This document shows, piece by piece, positions 36,904 to 45,421 of a stretch of 64,000 nucleotides of DNA. Where the stretch lies: contig JAHBUD010000001.1 in assembly GCA_019638255.1 (NCBI GenBank), positions 1,488,001 through 1,552,000 on the forward strand, given 5' to 3'. Under the pieces are notes generated by a model. That model had not been told where the DNA came from and ran no database searches. It saw only the letters and a list, made by a program, of their open reading frames with translations. The position numbers and the translations under genes are program-made. The stretch's first letter is position 1, and each line of letters starts with the position of its first letter. The stretch comes from Cyclobacteriaceae bacterium (GTDB taxonomy: Bacteria > Bacteroidota > Bacteroidia > Cytophagales > Cyclobacteriaceae).

Positions 36904-38229
36904 ATGAAATACATCTGGTTCGTTCTATTGCCCGCACTGATAGCATGTTCACCTTCTGTTAAAAAGAATGAAATCATTGCATCCTTAACAACTGATGACT
37001 CCCTGCTAACCCAGGTTCAATACCAAACCTTTCAATACTTCTGGGAGAATGCAGAGCCTACTTCGGGTCTCGCGCCTGAACGCACGCACATGGATGACGT
37101 GTATCCGCAGAACGATAGACATGTGGTGACGACCGGGGGCTCAGGTTTTGGTTTAATGGCTATTCTTGTAGGAATTGAACGAGGCTTCATCACGCGTCAA
37201 CAAGGCTTTGAGCGCTTCAATCATATTGTAGATTACCTCGAGACAGCCGACCGCTTTCATGGTGCTTGGCCACACTGGCTCAATGGCCCTACCGGCAAAG
37301 TGCAACCCTTTAGCCCAAAAGATGATGGTGGTGATTTAGTTGAAACGGCTTTCTTGGTTCAGGGCCTCCTAACAGTGAGAGAATATTTTAAAGACGGCAG
37401 CGATGATGAAAGGAAACTCGCAACCAGGATTGATAAACTCTGGCGCGAAGTGGAGTGGGACTGGTATACCAACGGCAAAGATGTACTGTATTGGCACTGG
37501 TCGCCTAAGCATAATTGGGAAATGAATTTTCCGGTTGGCGGATATAACGAGTGTCTCATTATGTATGTGCTCGCTGCTTCATCACCAACCTATCCGATTA
37601 AGCCCGAAGTTTACCACAAGGGTTGGGCGCGCAATGGTGCTATTAAAACAGACCGTACATATTATGATTTGGAAACGGTACTTGATCATTACGAACACAG
37701 CGATGATCCGGTTGGCCCATTGTTCTGGGCGCATTACTCTTACCTCGGCCTCGACCCGCGCAACCTGAAAGACCAATATGGCGATTACTGGAAACTGAAT
37801 CAGAACCATGCGCTTATCCATTACCATTACTGTGTGGATAACCCGAAGGGATACGAAGGATATGGTGAAAATTGCTGGGGCCTCACCTCAAGCTATTCAA
37901 TGATTGGGTATGCAGGGCACCAACCCAGTCATGATTTGGGGGTGATATCACCAACTGCAGCGCTCTCATCTTTTCCCTACACACCTGATGAAAGCATGAA
38001 GTTCCTGAAATTTATCTACGCACCTGAACGCGACAGCCTCATTGGTGAGTATGGGCCTTATGATGCATTTAGCTTCTCAGCAAAGTGGTATTTACCACAC
38101 TACCTGGCTATTGATCAAGGCCCTATTCCGGTAATGATTGAAAATTATCGTACGGGCTTACTGTGGAAATTGTTTATGGCTGCGCCTGAGGTACAGGAAG
38201 GTTTAACAAAGCTCGGTTTCACGTATTAA
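36904..38229 (+). CDS. lipoprotein glycoside hydrolase, PF10091/GH144-type
   Basis: This 441-residue lipoprotein (Cys15 in LIACSPSVKK) contains only the hydrolase domain, closely similar to the preceding gene (TTGGSGFGLMAILVGIERGFITRQQ, DDGGDLVETAFLVQGLL, AIDQGPIPVMIENYRTGLLWKLFM). The residues after Cys are not acidic, so it probably stays in the periplasm. It would cut oligosaccharides after uptake. A 67-bp gap separates it from the first hydrolase gene, and the GH3 gene follows after 14 bp. Confidence 0.82.
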   Translation: MKYIWFVLLPALIACSPSVKKNEIIASLTTDDSLLTQVQYQTFQYFWENAEPTSGLAPERTHMDDVYPQNDRHVVTTGGSGFGLMAILVGIERGFITRQQGFERFNHIVDYLETADRFHGAWPHWLNGPTGKVQPFSPKDDGGDLVETAFLVQGLLTVREYFKDGSDDERKLATRIDKLWREVEWDWYTNGKDVLYWHWSPKHNWEMNFPVGGYNECLIMYVLAASSPTYPIKPEVYHKGWARNGAIKTDRTYYDLETVLDHYEHSDDPVGPLFWAHYSYLGLDPRNLKDQYGDYWKLNQNHALIHYHYCVDNPKGYEGYGENCWGLTSSYSMIGYAGHQPSHDLGVISPTAALSSFPYTPDESMKFLKFIYAPERDSLIGEYGPYDAFSFSAKWYLPHYLAIDQGPIPVMIENYRTGLLWKLFMAAPEVQEGLTKLGFTY

Positions 38230-38243
38230 TAAATTTTATTTCT

Positions 38244-40526
38244 ATGAAAGCATATAATTCTTTAGTGGCAATTCTTTTCATGCTGCTGATTTCATGCTCC
38301 ACTTCTACCAATCAATCATCAGCAGTTGATAAAAAAATTGACTCCTTGTTACGGGAAATGACCTTGGAGGAAAAACTTGGTCAACTTAATCTTCCTTCAG
38401 CAGGACAGTTCACTACCGGCCAGGCACAAAGTTCCGACATTGCAAAAAAGATTGAGCAAGGTCTTGTTGGAGGCTTGTTCAACATTAAATCTGTCAAAGC
38501 AATCCGCGAGATGCAGGAAATTGCCGTTGAGAAAAGTCGGTTAAAAATTCCACTATTATTTGGTATGGATGTTATCCACGGGTATGAGTCCGTGTTTCCA
38601 ATACCATTGGGTTTGAGTTGCAGTTGGGATATGGAGTTGATTGAAAAAACAGCTCGCATAGCTGCACAGGAAGCCAGTGCCGATGGCATCAACTGGACTT
38701 TCTCACCGATGGTGGATTTATCGCGTGATGCGCGATGGGGCAGAATTTCGGAGGGGAGCGGTGAAGATACTTACCTGGGATCAGCAATTGCGCAAGCTAT
38801 GGTGCGGGGTTATCAGGGCGATGACCTAACCGCCAATAATACCATCATGTCGTGCGTAAAACATTATGCGCTGTATGGAGCAGCTGAAGCCGGCCGCGAC
38901 TACAACACCACCGACATGAGCAGGCACCGCATATACAACGAATACTTTCCACCGTACAAGGCTGCGGTGGATGCTGGTGTAGGAAGTATAATGGCATCGT
39001 TTAACGAGATTGATGGCATTCCGGCAACGGCAAACAAATGGTTACTTACCGATGTATTGCGAAAGGAATGGGGGTTTGATGGTTTTGTTGTTTCGGATTA
39101 CACGGGTGTGAGTGAAATGGTGGATCATGGCTATGGTGATCTGAAAACCGTTTCTGGAAAAGCACTTGCGGCAGGATTGGATATGGACATGGTAAGTGAG
39201 GGATTGGTTGGTACACTCGCAAAATCACTCAAGGAGGGAAAAGTAACGGAAGCTCAAATTGATGCCGCGTGCCGCAGAATTTTAAAAGCCAAGTTTGATC
39301 TCGGTCTTTTTGATGATCCGTATCGCTATTGCAATGAAGAACGTGCACGCACAGAAATATTCACAGCTGAGAACCGGGCCTTCGCACGCAGTGTTGCTGC
39401 ACAAAGTTTTGTATTGCTGAAGAATCAAAACAACATCTTACCTTTACAAAAGAAGGGAACCATTGCGTTGGTTGGCCCGTTGGCTGATGCTGCTAATAAC
39501 ATGACAGGAACCTGGAGTGTGGCAGCACGATTTTCAGAATCCATCTCGGTGTTGGAAGGATTGAAAAAGGCCGTAGGCGACAAGGCCAGGATTGTTTATG
39601 CAAAAGGATCAAACCTGCATGAAGATGCATCCATTGAAGAACGTGCTACAATGTTTGGCAAATCGCTAAACCGCGACTCCAGATATGCACAGGTTATCCG
39701 CGATGAGGCAGTGCGTATCGCACGAAATGCTGATGTGATTGTTGCTGCAGTTGGGGAGTCGGCTGAGATGAGCGGTGAATCCTCCAGCCGGGTAAATATT
39801 GATATCCCTCAACTACAACGCGATCTGTTAAATGCGTTGTTAGAGACGGGCAAGCCGGTGGTGCTGGTATTATTTACAGGACGTCCACTGACGTTGACTT
39901 GGGAAAATGAAAATATTCCGGCTATTCTCAATGTATGGTTTGGCGGAAGCGAGGCGGGAGATGCCATAGCTGATGTACTGTTTGGTGATGTAAACCCCTC
40001 TGGTAAGCTTACCACAACTTTCCCGCAGCATGTCGGCCAATTGCCCATGTACTATGCGCACAAAAATACTGGCCGGCCGATAACCGAAGGACAATGGTTT
40101 CAGAAGTTTCGAACAAATTACCTCGATGTCTCCAACGATCCGGTTTATCCGTTTGGTTATGGATTGAGCTATACTACTTTTTCGTACGCTAATCTTTCGC
40201 TGGATAAAACTGAACTAGCAGCGGGCGGATCAATAAAAGTTTCTGTAATCGTAACCAACACGGGTTCGCGTGAAGGCGCTGAAGTGGTGCAACTTTATGT
40301 ACGCGATCTGGTAGGTTCTGTAACACGTCCGGTAAAGGAACTCAAGGGATTTAAAAAAGTAATGTTGAAACCAGGTGAATCAAGAGCGGTTACTTTTACA
40401 CTAACGGAAAGCGATCTTTCATTCTATCGGGCTGATTTAACTTTTGGCGCTGAGCCGGGTAAGTTCCATGTATTTGTTGGAGGAAATTCACACGATGTGC
40501 TGCAGGGTGAGTTTGAGTTGAAGTAG
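38244..40526 (+). CDS. GH3 beta-glucosidase (BglX-like)
   Basis: This 760-residue lipoprotein (Cys18 in LLISCSTS, neutral residues after, so probably periplasmic) has the GH3 three-domain layout. The N-terminal barrel contains IPLLFGMDVIHGYESVFPIPLG and FSPMVDLSRDARWGRISEG. The catalytic nucleophile is Asp285 in VVSDYTG. The alpha/beta sandwich and a C-terminal fibronectin-III-like domain (EVVQLYVRDLVGSVTRP) follow. It splits beta-linked glucose from oligosaccharide non-reducing ends. With the GH144-type enzymes it would complete beta-1,2-glucan hydrolysis to glucose. Confidence 0.92.
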   Translation: MKAYNSLVAILFMLLISCSTSTNQSSAVDKKIDSLLREMTLEEKLGQLNLPSAGQFTTGQAQSSDIAKKIEQGLVGGLFNIKSVKAIREMQEIAVEKSRLKIPLLFGMDVIHGYESVFPIPLGLSCSWDMELIEKTARIAAQEASADGINWTFSPMVDLSRDARWGRISEGSGEDTYLGSAIAQAMVRGYQGDDLTANNTIMSCVKHYALYGAAEAGRDYNTTDMSRHRIYNEYFPPYKAAVDAGVGSIMASFNEIDGIPATANKWLLTDVLRKEWGFDGFVVSDYTGVSEMVDHGYGDLKTVSGKALAAGLDMDMVSEGLVGTLAKSLKEGKVTEAQIDAACRRILKAKFDLGLFDDPYRYCNEERARTEIFTAENRAFARSVAAQSFVLLKNQNNILPLQKKGTIALVGPLADAANNMTGTWSVAARFSESISVLEGLKKAVGDKARIVYAKGSNLHEDASIEERATMFGKSLNRDSRYAQVIRDEAVRIARNADVIVAAVGESAEMSGESSSRVNIDIPQLQRDLLNALLETGKPVVLVLFTGRPLTLTWENENIPAILNVWFGGSEAGDAIADVLFGDVNPSGKLTTTFPQHVGQLPMYYAHKNTGRPITEGQWFQKFRTNYLDVSNDPVYPFGYGLSYTTFSYANLSLDKTELAAGGSIKVSVIVTNTGSREGAEVVQLYVRDLVGSVTRPVKELKGFKKVMLKPGESRAVTFTLTESDLSFYRADLTFGAEPGKFHVFVGGNSHDVLQGEFELK

Positions 40527-40558
40527 CGATCTGTAGGATTAGTTTTAAATTGCCGGAT

Positions 40559-41227
40559 ATGAGGAGGAGCTATTGGTCTGCAATTTTCAGTTCGGTAATA
40601 ATTCTAAGTTCAATTTTTGGATGGGCCCAACAACCCTTTCCGTTCTGGAATGATGTGCAGCAACTCATGCTGGAGGATCTTCAAAAGCCCTGGCCACGAA
40701 ATGAGATCCTGTTTGCGGGCAGTTCATCGTTTACCAAGTGGCAAGCTGCTAATGAGGCCTTCCCGGAAAAGACGATCGTGAATGTAGGTTTTGGTGGTTC
40801 AACACTGTTAGATCAGATCCGCTACATGGATTACGTGATTGCACCTTACAAGCCGAAGCAAATTGTTATCTATTGTGGTGAGAACGATATCGCATATGAT
40901 TCATTGGTCACTGCGCATGAGGTGCTGAACCGGTTTACAAAATTGGTGGAACTTATTCGTGAACGATTCCCCAATGTCCATCTTTCTTATGTTTCCATGA
41001 AGCCCAGCCCGAGTCGCGAAAAACTAATGCCTCATTATCGTGAAGGGAATAACCTTATCAAAGATTACCTGAAAACAGTAAAGCGGTCTTCCTACATCAA
41101 TGTATTTGATGCCATGCTCGATTCAGCAGGCAGCCCACGAAAGGAATTGTTTGTAGACGATATGTTGCACTTGAACGATGCCGGCTATGCGCTGTGGCAA
41201 GAAATCATCAAGCCATATTTGAAGTAA
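40559..41227 (+). CDS. secreted SGNH/GDSL hydrolase
   Basis: This 222-residue protein (ATG 40559; TTG at 40550 is also open) has a signal peptide ending GWAQ. Block I is FAGSSSFTKW with probable nucleophile Ser56, block II GFGGSTL, block III GENDIA, and block V DDMLHLNDAGY with the catalytic Asp and His. It is the last gene of the PUL and may act as an esterase removing acyl groups from the glycan. The exact substrate is unknown. Confidence 0.88.
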   Translation: MRRSYWSAIFSSVIILSSIFGWAQQPFPFWNDVQQLMLEDLQKPWPRNEILFAGSSSFTKWQAANEAFPEKTIVNVGFGGSTLLDQIRYMDYVIAPYKPKQIVIYCGENDIAYDSLVTAHEVLNRFTKLVELIRERFPNVHLSYVSMKPSPSREKLMPHYREGNNLIKDYLKTVKRSSYINVFDAMLDSAGSPRKELFVDDMLHLNDAGYALWQEIIKPYLK

Positions 41228-41257
41228 ACCGTGGATTGTGAGGACACAACCCACGGT
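41228..41257. terminator. strong hairpin between SGNH hydrolase and symporter genes
   Basis: ACCGTGG-A-TTGTG and CACAA-C-CCACGGT pair over 12 bp with a single mismatch and a 4-base loop. The hairpin starts directly after the hydrolase stop codon. There is no U-tract on either strand, so it may protect mRNA ends rather than end transcription by itself. Confidence 0.5.
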
Positions 41258-41299
41258 AAAAGACAAACCCTGATGAAGACGCAATGAATGCGCTTATGT

Positions 41300-42982
41300 T
41301 TACCAGAACACTGCGTACAATACCGCACAAAGTATCATCACAATCGTGGCACCAATGTTAAAGGCCGGTCCGGTTTTGAATAATTCTTTGTTAATCGGAA
41401 TTCCCTTGGCATCAGCAACTTTCGATTCATAGAAGCTTATTGCAAGAATAATAGCCAGCGAAAGAATTGCTGTGATGAACATCTGATCAAGGAACGGTAT
41501 GTTTACAAACATCGCTGCATCCGACCATCCCTTGGGTCCAACTTTAAAGTAAAGTGCAATGGGTATCGAACTAATGATTCCCCAGATCGCTCCGTTGTTG
41601 GTCGCGCGTTTGAAAAACAATCCTGCAAGGAAAACCGCCAGAATGCCCGGACTCACCACACCGGTATACTCCTGGATAAACTGAAATGCCTGCCCGAGAT
41701 TGCCGAGCAGGGGTGCAATAAACATGGCAATAACCAAGGCAACGGCTGCTGTAATCCTTCCTGTCGAAACAGTCTGTTTATCGGTTGCTGTTTTATTGAT
41801 GTAAGGGCGGTAAATGTCCATTGTAAAAATGGTAGCCGTTGAGTTGAGCATAGAGGCAAGAGAAGAAACAATAGCAGCTGCCAATGCGGCCAGCACAAGT
41901 CCTTTCAAGCCTACTGGAATAAAACTTCTGATAAGCCAGGGCCATGCATTATCGTTGGCAATGGTGCCGGTGCTGGTAACAAAACTCGGGTCGAGGGTTT
42001 CTTTTGTTAAATCACCGTTGGCATCAGCATTCAGCACAAAGGCAATAATGCCGGGGATAACAACAATTAACGGCAACAGCATTTTTAAGAATGCGGCAAA
42101 TACAATTCCTTTCTGTGCTTCGGGTAAGCTTTTCGCTGCGAGTGTGCGTTGAATAATATACTGATTGAATCCCCAGTAGTACACGTTTGCCACCCACATA
42201 CCACCTAGCAACACTGCAAGGCCGGGCAAATCCCACCAGGCATCTTTTCCATTCGGATCAATAATTTCTCCTTTACTGATAATCATAGAGAATTTTTCTG
42301 GCACAACGTTGAGGATGTGAACGAAGCCATCGATCACACCACCGGTTGGTGAAACCTGTTCCAACGCGAGATAGGTAGTCATTAATCCTCCAAAAATCAG
42401 TAACACCACTTGTACCACATCGGTCCAGGCTACAGCTGAAAGTCCGCCATACAAGGAGTAGGCCGCGGCAAATAATCCAAGCCCAATGATGCTGTAGATC
42501 ATAATGGAACCGTCACCGCTACCAACAATGGTATCCAATGCGCGTGACCCTAAATAAAGAACAGAGGTAAGGTTAACGAATACGAACAGGCCGATCCAGA
42601 ATACCGCCAATATGGTTTTGAGGTTGGTGCTGAAGCGTTTTTCTATGAATCCGGGGATGGTGTAAATTCCTTTGTTAATGAAAATAGGAAGGAAAAACTT
42701 ACCCACAATCAATAGGGTTATGGCTGCCATCCATTCGTACGAAGCAATGGCCAACCCGATGGCGAAACCCGAGCCCGACATACCAATGAATTGCTCGGCC
42801 GAAATGTTGGCGGCAATTAACGAAGCCCCAATGGCCCACCAGGGCAGTGATTTACTGGCGAGAAAATAATCCTCGGCATTTTTCTGATGCCCTTTTTTAT
42901 CGCGTGAAACATACAAGCCAATGCCTAAAATGAGGGCGCAATACCCGATGAATATTGCGATGTCCCATGATGATAATCCCAT
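41300..42982 (-). CDS. sodium/solute symporter, SSS family (SGLT-like)
   Basis: This protein (560 residues from ATG 42982; a start at 43006 adds 8) has about 14 transmembrane segments in the LeuT-like fold of the SSS family. The segment LPWWAIGASLIAANISAEQFIGMSGSGFAIG in TM1-TM2 is typical of the SGLT/vSGLT branch. It would import a sugar with Na+. It converges on the PUL, and monosaccharides made there, mainly glucose, are plausible cargo. This link comes from position only. Confidence 0.88.
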   Translation of the reverse strand: MGLSSWDIAIFIGYCALILGIGLYVSRDKKGHQKNAEDYFLASKSLPWWAIGASLIAANISAEQFIGMSGSGFAIGLAIASYEWMAAITLLIVGKFFLPIFINKGIYTIPGFIEKRFSTNLKTILAVFWIGLFVFVNLTSVLYLGSRALDTIVGSGDGSIMIYSIIGLGLFAAAYSLYGGLSAVAWTDVVQVVLLIFGGLMTTYLALEQVSPTGGVIDGFVHILNVVPEKFSMIISKGEIIDPNGKDAWWDLPGLAVLLGGMWVANVYYWGFNQYIIQRTLAAKSLPEAQKGIVFAAFLKMLLPLIVVIPGIIAFVLNADANGDLTKETLDPSFVTSTGTIANDNAWPWLIRSFIPVGLKGLVLAALAAAIVSSLASMLNSTATIFTMDIYRPYINKTATDKQTVSTGRITAAVALVIAMFIAPLLGNLGQAFQFIQEYTGVVSPGILAVFLAGLFFKRATNNGAIWGIISSIPIALYFKVGPKGWSDAAMFVNIPFLDQMFITAILSLAIILAISFYESKVADAKGIPINKELFKTGPAFNIGATIVMILCAVLYAVFW

Positions 42983-43140
42983 AAAAGTTGGTTTGAATAA
43001 CCTCAAAATATAGGGATTTTAATCTGGTAAAAACCTAATAATTCGGGCAAAAATGCACTTAGACTGGGTGCCTTTTCAGCATTGCGTGAGGCTATTAGGC
43101 TATGCAATATTTTCCAACTGAATTCACATAATCAAGACAA

Positions 43141-43182
43141 TATGACTTATTAATTAGCAAAATTCTATCAAAACAAGTCATA
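43141..43182. promoter_or_regulatory. inverted repeat upstream of hsp20
   Basis: TATGACTT and AAGTCATA are perfect 8-bp inverted repeats separated by 26 bp, 86 bp before the hsp20 start and 159 bp before the symporter start. They could bind a dimeric regulator or be chance. No CIRCE element is present. The rest of the 285-bp gap is AT-rich with no other clear signal. Confidence 0.3.
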
Positions 43183-43267
43183 ATGACATCTTTTTTTCCT
43201 CGGCATACTTTTTCAGATAAGGGTAATCGTACTTGATTTTAATGTTTAACCTCTAAAAATTATAACT

Positions 43268-43708
43268 ATGAGCCTTATCAGATATAACTCCGCACTGAAC
43301 GATTTTGTACCGACATCTTTCAGCAACCTGATCGATCGTTTCTTCAACGAATCCGTAGCCCGTACCGGTGGTTCGGCCTATTCATTTGTTCCCCGCGTGG
43401 ACATCGTGGAAAACGAAAAAGCTTACGAAATCCATGTTGCTGTTCCGGGCGTGAACAAGGAAGATTTTAACATCGACCTGAAAGACAACTTCCTGACCAT
43501 TAGCGGTGAGCGCAAATTCAAGGAAGAGAAGAAAGAAAGTAATTTCTATTCTATCGAAACTCAATACGGAACCTTTAGCCGTTCATTTTCATTGCCTGAA
43601 AATGTAGATGCTTCTAAAATTCAGGCGTCTTATGTGAATGGAATCCTTGAGGTAGTTGTTCCGAAGGATGAGAAAAAGGCGTTGAAAACTACGATAAAAG
43701 TTAACTAA
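43268..43708 (+). CDS. Hsp20/alpha-crystallin small heat-shock protein
   Basis: This 146-residue chaperone has the alpha-crystallin domain from about residue 38 to 133 (PRVDIVENEKAYEIHVAVPGVNKEDFNIDLKDN) and the conserved AxxxNGxL-type signature ASYVNGILEVVVPK, then a short tail with K-T-I-K-V. It holds unfolding proteins in an ATP-independent way in the cytoplasm. It is a single-gene unit with its own terminator. Confidence 0.93.
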   Translation: MSLIRYNSALNDFVPTSFSNLIDRFFNESVARTGGSAYSFVPRVDIVENEKAYEIHVAVPGVNKEDFNIDLKDNFLTISGERKFKEEKKESNFYSIETQYGTFSRSFSLPENVDASKIQASYVNGILEVVVPKDEKKALKTTIKVN

Positions 43709-43732
43709 GTCATTTGGTTTAGGTGTAATTAG

Positions 43733-43766
43733 GCCCTGTTTCCGTTGCGGGAGCGGGGCTTTTTTA
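43733..43766 (+). terminator. intrinsic terminator after hsp20
   Basis: A 12-bp stem (GCCCTGTTTCCG with CGGGAGCGGGGC, several G-T pairs) with a three-base loop is followed by six T residues. Confidence 0.85.
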
Positions 43767-43863
43767 TTGCGCCTCAATTTCCGTTCATCGAAAATCCATT
43801 TAGGCGCTATTCATTGGGATGAAAAAGAAGTAACTTACTCTTCAAATTATTGACATAGTGGAT

Positions 43864-45300
43864 ATGAAGCGCGCGATCATCTTTATTCTTATCATTCTGT
43901 TGGTGGCTGTAGCCGGAGGTATTATTGGTTCATTGTATACATTTCGTTACCTCGATTCTCATTTTACAACATACACTTCAATTGTTGAACGACAGCAAAT
44001 GAGGTTTACCGGCCGCGATGCGGATTCTGCCTTTCGCGCACCGCGCGGATTGGATTTTTTATCGACTTCAAGTAAAGTGGTTAGCGGTGTGGTGCACATT
44101 CGTACTTCCTATGGTTCGGGTGTATTCAGTCTCAATCCGTTGGAATTATATTTTAAAACGCCAACACGATCTTCCGGTTCAGGTGTAATTATTTCTGATG
44201 ATGGCTACATCGTTACCAATAACCATGTGATAGAAGATGCCACCAACATTGAAGTTGTGATGAACAACAATCAGCGCTTCTATGCAAAAGTTGTCGGCAT
44301 GGACCCTAGCACGGATCTGGCGCTCTTAAAGATCAAGGCCCGCGATTTACCGTTCGTTAAATATGGTGATTCAGATGGGATACAACCCGGTGAGTGGGTG
44401 TTGGCAATCGGAAATCCGTTTGACTTAAATTCAACGGTAACCGCAGGCATCGTAAGTGCTAAGGCGAGAAACATCGGCATTTTGCGCGACAGGAATAATC
44501 TGCAGGTGGAAGCTTTTATTCAAACGGACGCAGCCGTAAATCCGGGCAATAGTGGTGGTGCTTTGGTTAACCTGAACGGTGAATTGGTGGGCATCAACAC
44601 AGCCATCGCTACGGCCACCGGAAGTTACTCCGGTTATTCATTTGCCATTCCGGTTAGCCTCGTTAAAAAAGTTATTGACGACCTGCTTGAGTTTGGCCAG
44701 GTGCAACGCGGGTTGCTTGGCATACAGATTTCGGATGTTGATGCCAATGTTGCAGACCGCCTTTCGCTGAGCATTAACCAGGGCGTTCTTGTAAACCGTG
44801 TTAATCGCGGCAGCGCTGCGGAAGCATCAGGTATTGTACAAGGCGATGTAATTACAGCCATAGATTCGCGTGATGTGAATTCTGTTTCTGAGTTGCAGGA
44901 GTGGGTTGCCCGTAACCGTCCCGGAAATGAAATCTCTGTTACGTTTGTCCGTTCAGGCGAAAAGCATGTAGTAAAGACCCGATTGAAAAACAGCCGGGGC
45001 AAGGAGGATATTGTTGAACCTGAAATCAAGTCGGAGTGGAGTGGGGCAGTTTTCGAAGAAGTATCCTACGGTGAATTATTAAAACTTAAGCTCGATGGTG
45101 GTGTAGCGGTGAAGCAGGTAACCGATGGTAAGTGGAAGGATGCCGGAATTAAAGATGGCTTCATCATTACTTACCTCGATAGGGTTTCAGTGGAAAACCT
45201 GGTTGACCTGAACAGAATTTTGGAGTATAAAAGAGGAGCCGTATTGGTAGAAGGAGTGTATCGAACTGGTGAGAAGGGTATTTATGGCTTAGACTGGTAA
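43864..45300 (+). CDS. membrane-anchored HtrA/Deg serine protease with PDZ domains
   Basis: This protein (478 residues from ATG 43864; an in-frame GTG lies 6 bp upstream) starts with a hydrophobic anchor or uncleaved signal (residues 5-25). The S1C protease triad is His121 (TNNHVIED), Asp151 (STDLALLKI) and Ser230 (NPGNSGGAL). One clear PDZ domain follows (about 272-365; GLLGIQISDV), and a second, weaker one lies at about 395-475. Such enzymes degrade or refold damaged envelope proteins. It sits next to hsp20 but on a separate transcript. Confidence 0.92.
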   Translation: MKRAIIFILIILLVAVAGGIIGSLYTFRYLDSHFTTYTSIVERQQMRFTGRDADSAFRAPRGLDFLSTSSKVVSGVVHIRTSYGSGVFSLNPLELYFKTPTRSSGSGVIISDDGYIVTNNHVIEDATNIEVVMNNNQRFYAKVVGMDPSTDLALLKIKARDLPFVKYGDSDGIQPGEWVLAIGNPFDLNSTVTAGIVSAKARNIGILRDRNNLQVEAFIQTDAAVNPGNSGGALVNLNGELVGINTAIATATGSYSGYSFAIPVSLVKKVIDDLLEFGQVQRGLLGIQISDVDANVADRLSLSINQGVLVNRVNRGSAAEASGIVQGDVITAIDSRDVNSVSELQEWVARNRPGNEISVTFVRSGEKHVVKTRLKNSRGKEDIVEPEIKSEWSGAVFEEVSYGELLKLKLDGGVAVKQVTDGKWKDAGIKDGFIITYLDRVSVENLVDLNRILEYKRGAVLVEGVYRTGEKGIYGLDW

Positions 45301-45389
45301 AACAATTTTTTATTCCATGATCCATGAGATTTGAAGTTAGTCACTGGTGAGTTCACGTCTCAAATGGTATCTGGTAAGGCTAAATATTT

Positions 45390-45397
45390 TAGCTTTG
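45390..45397 (+). promoter_or_regulatory. candidate -7 promoter element for the ALDH7 gene
   Basis: TAGCTTTG is a perfect match to TAnnTTTG, 24 bp upstream of the ATG. No clear TTTG is present at about 19 bp upstream. Confidence 0.38.
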
Positions 45398-45421
45398 CAG
45401 CTTCATTGATACACGTTTGTT

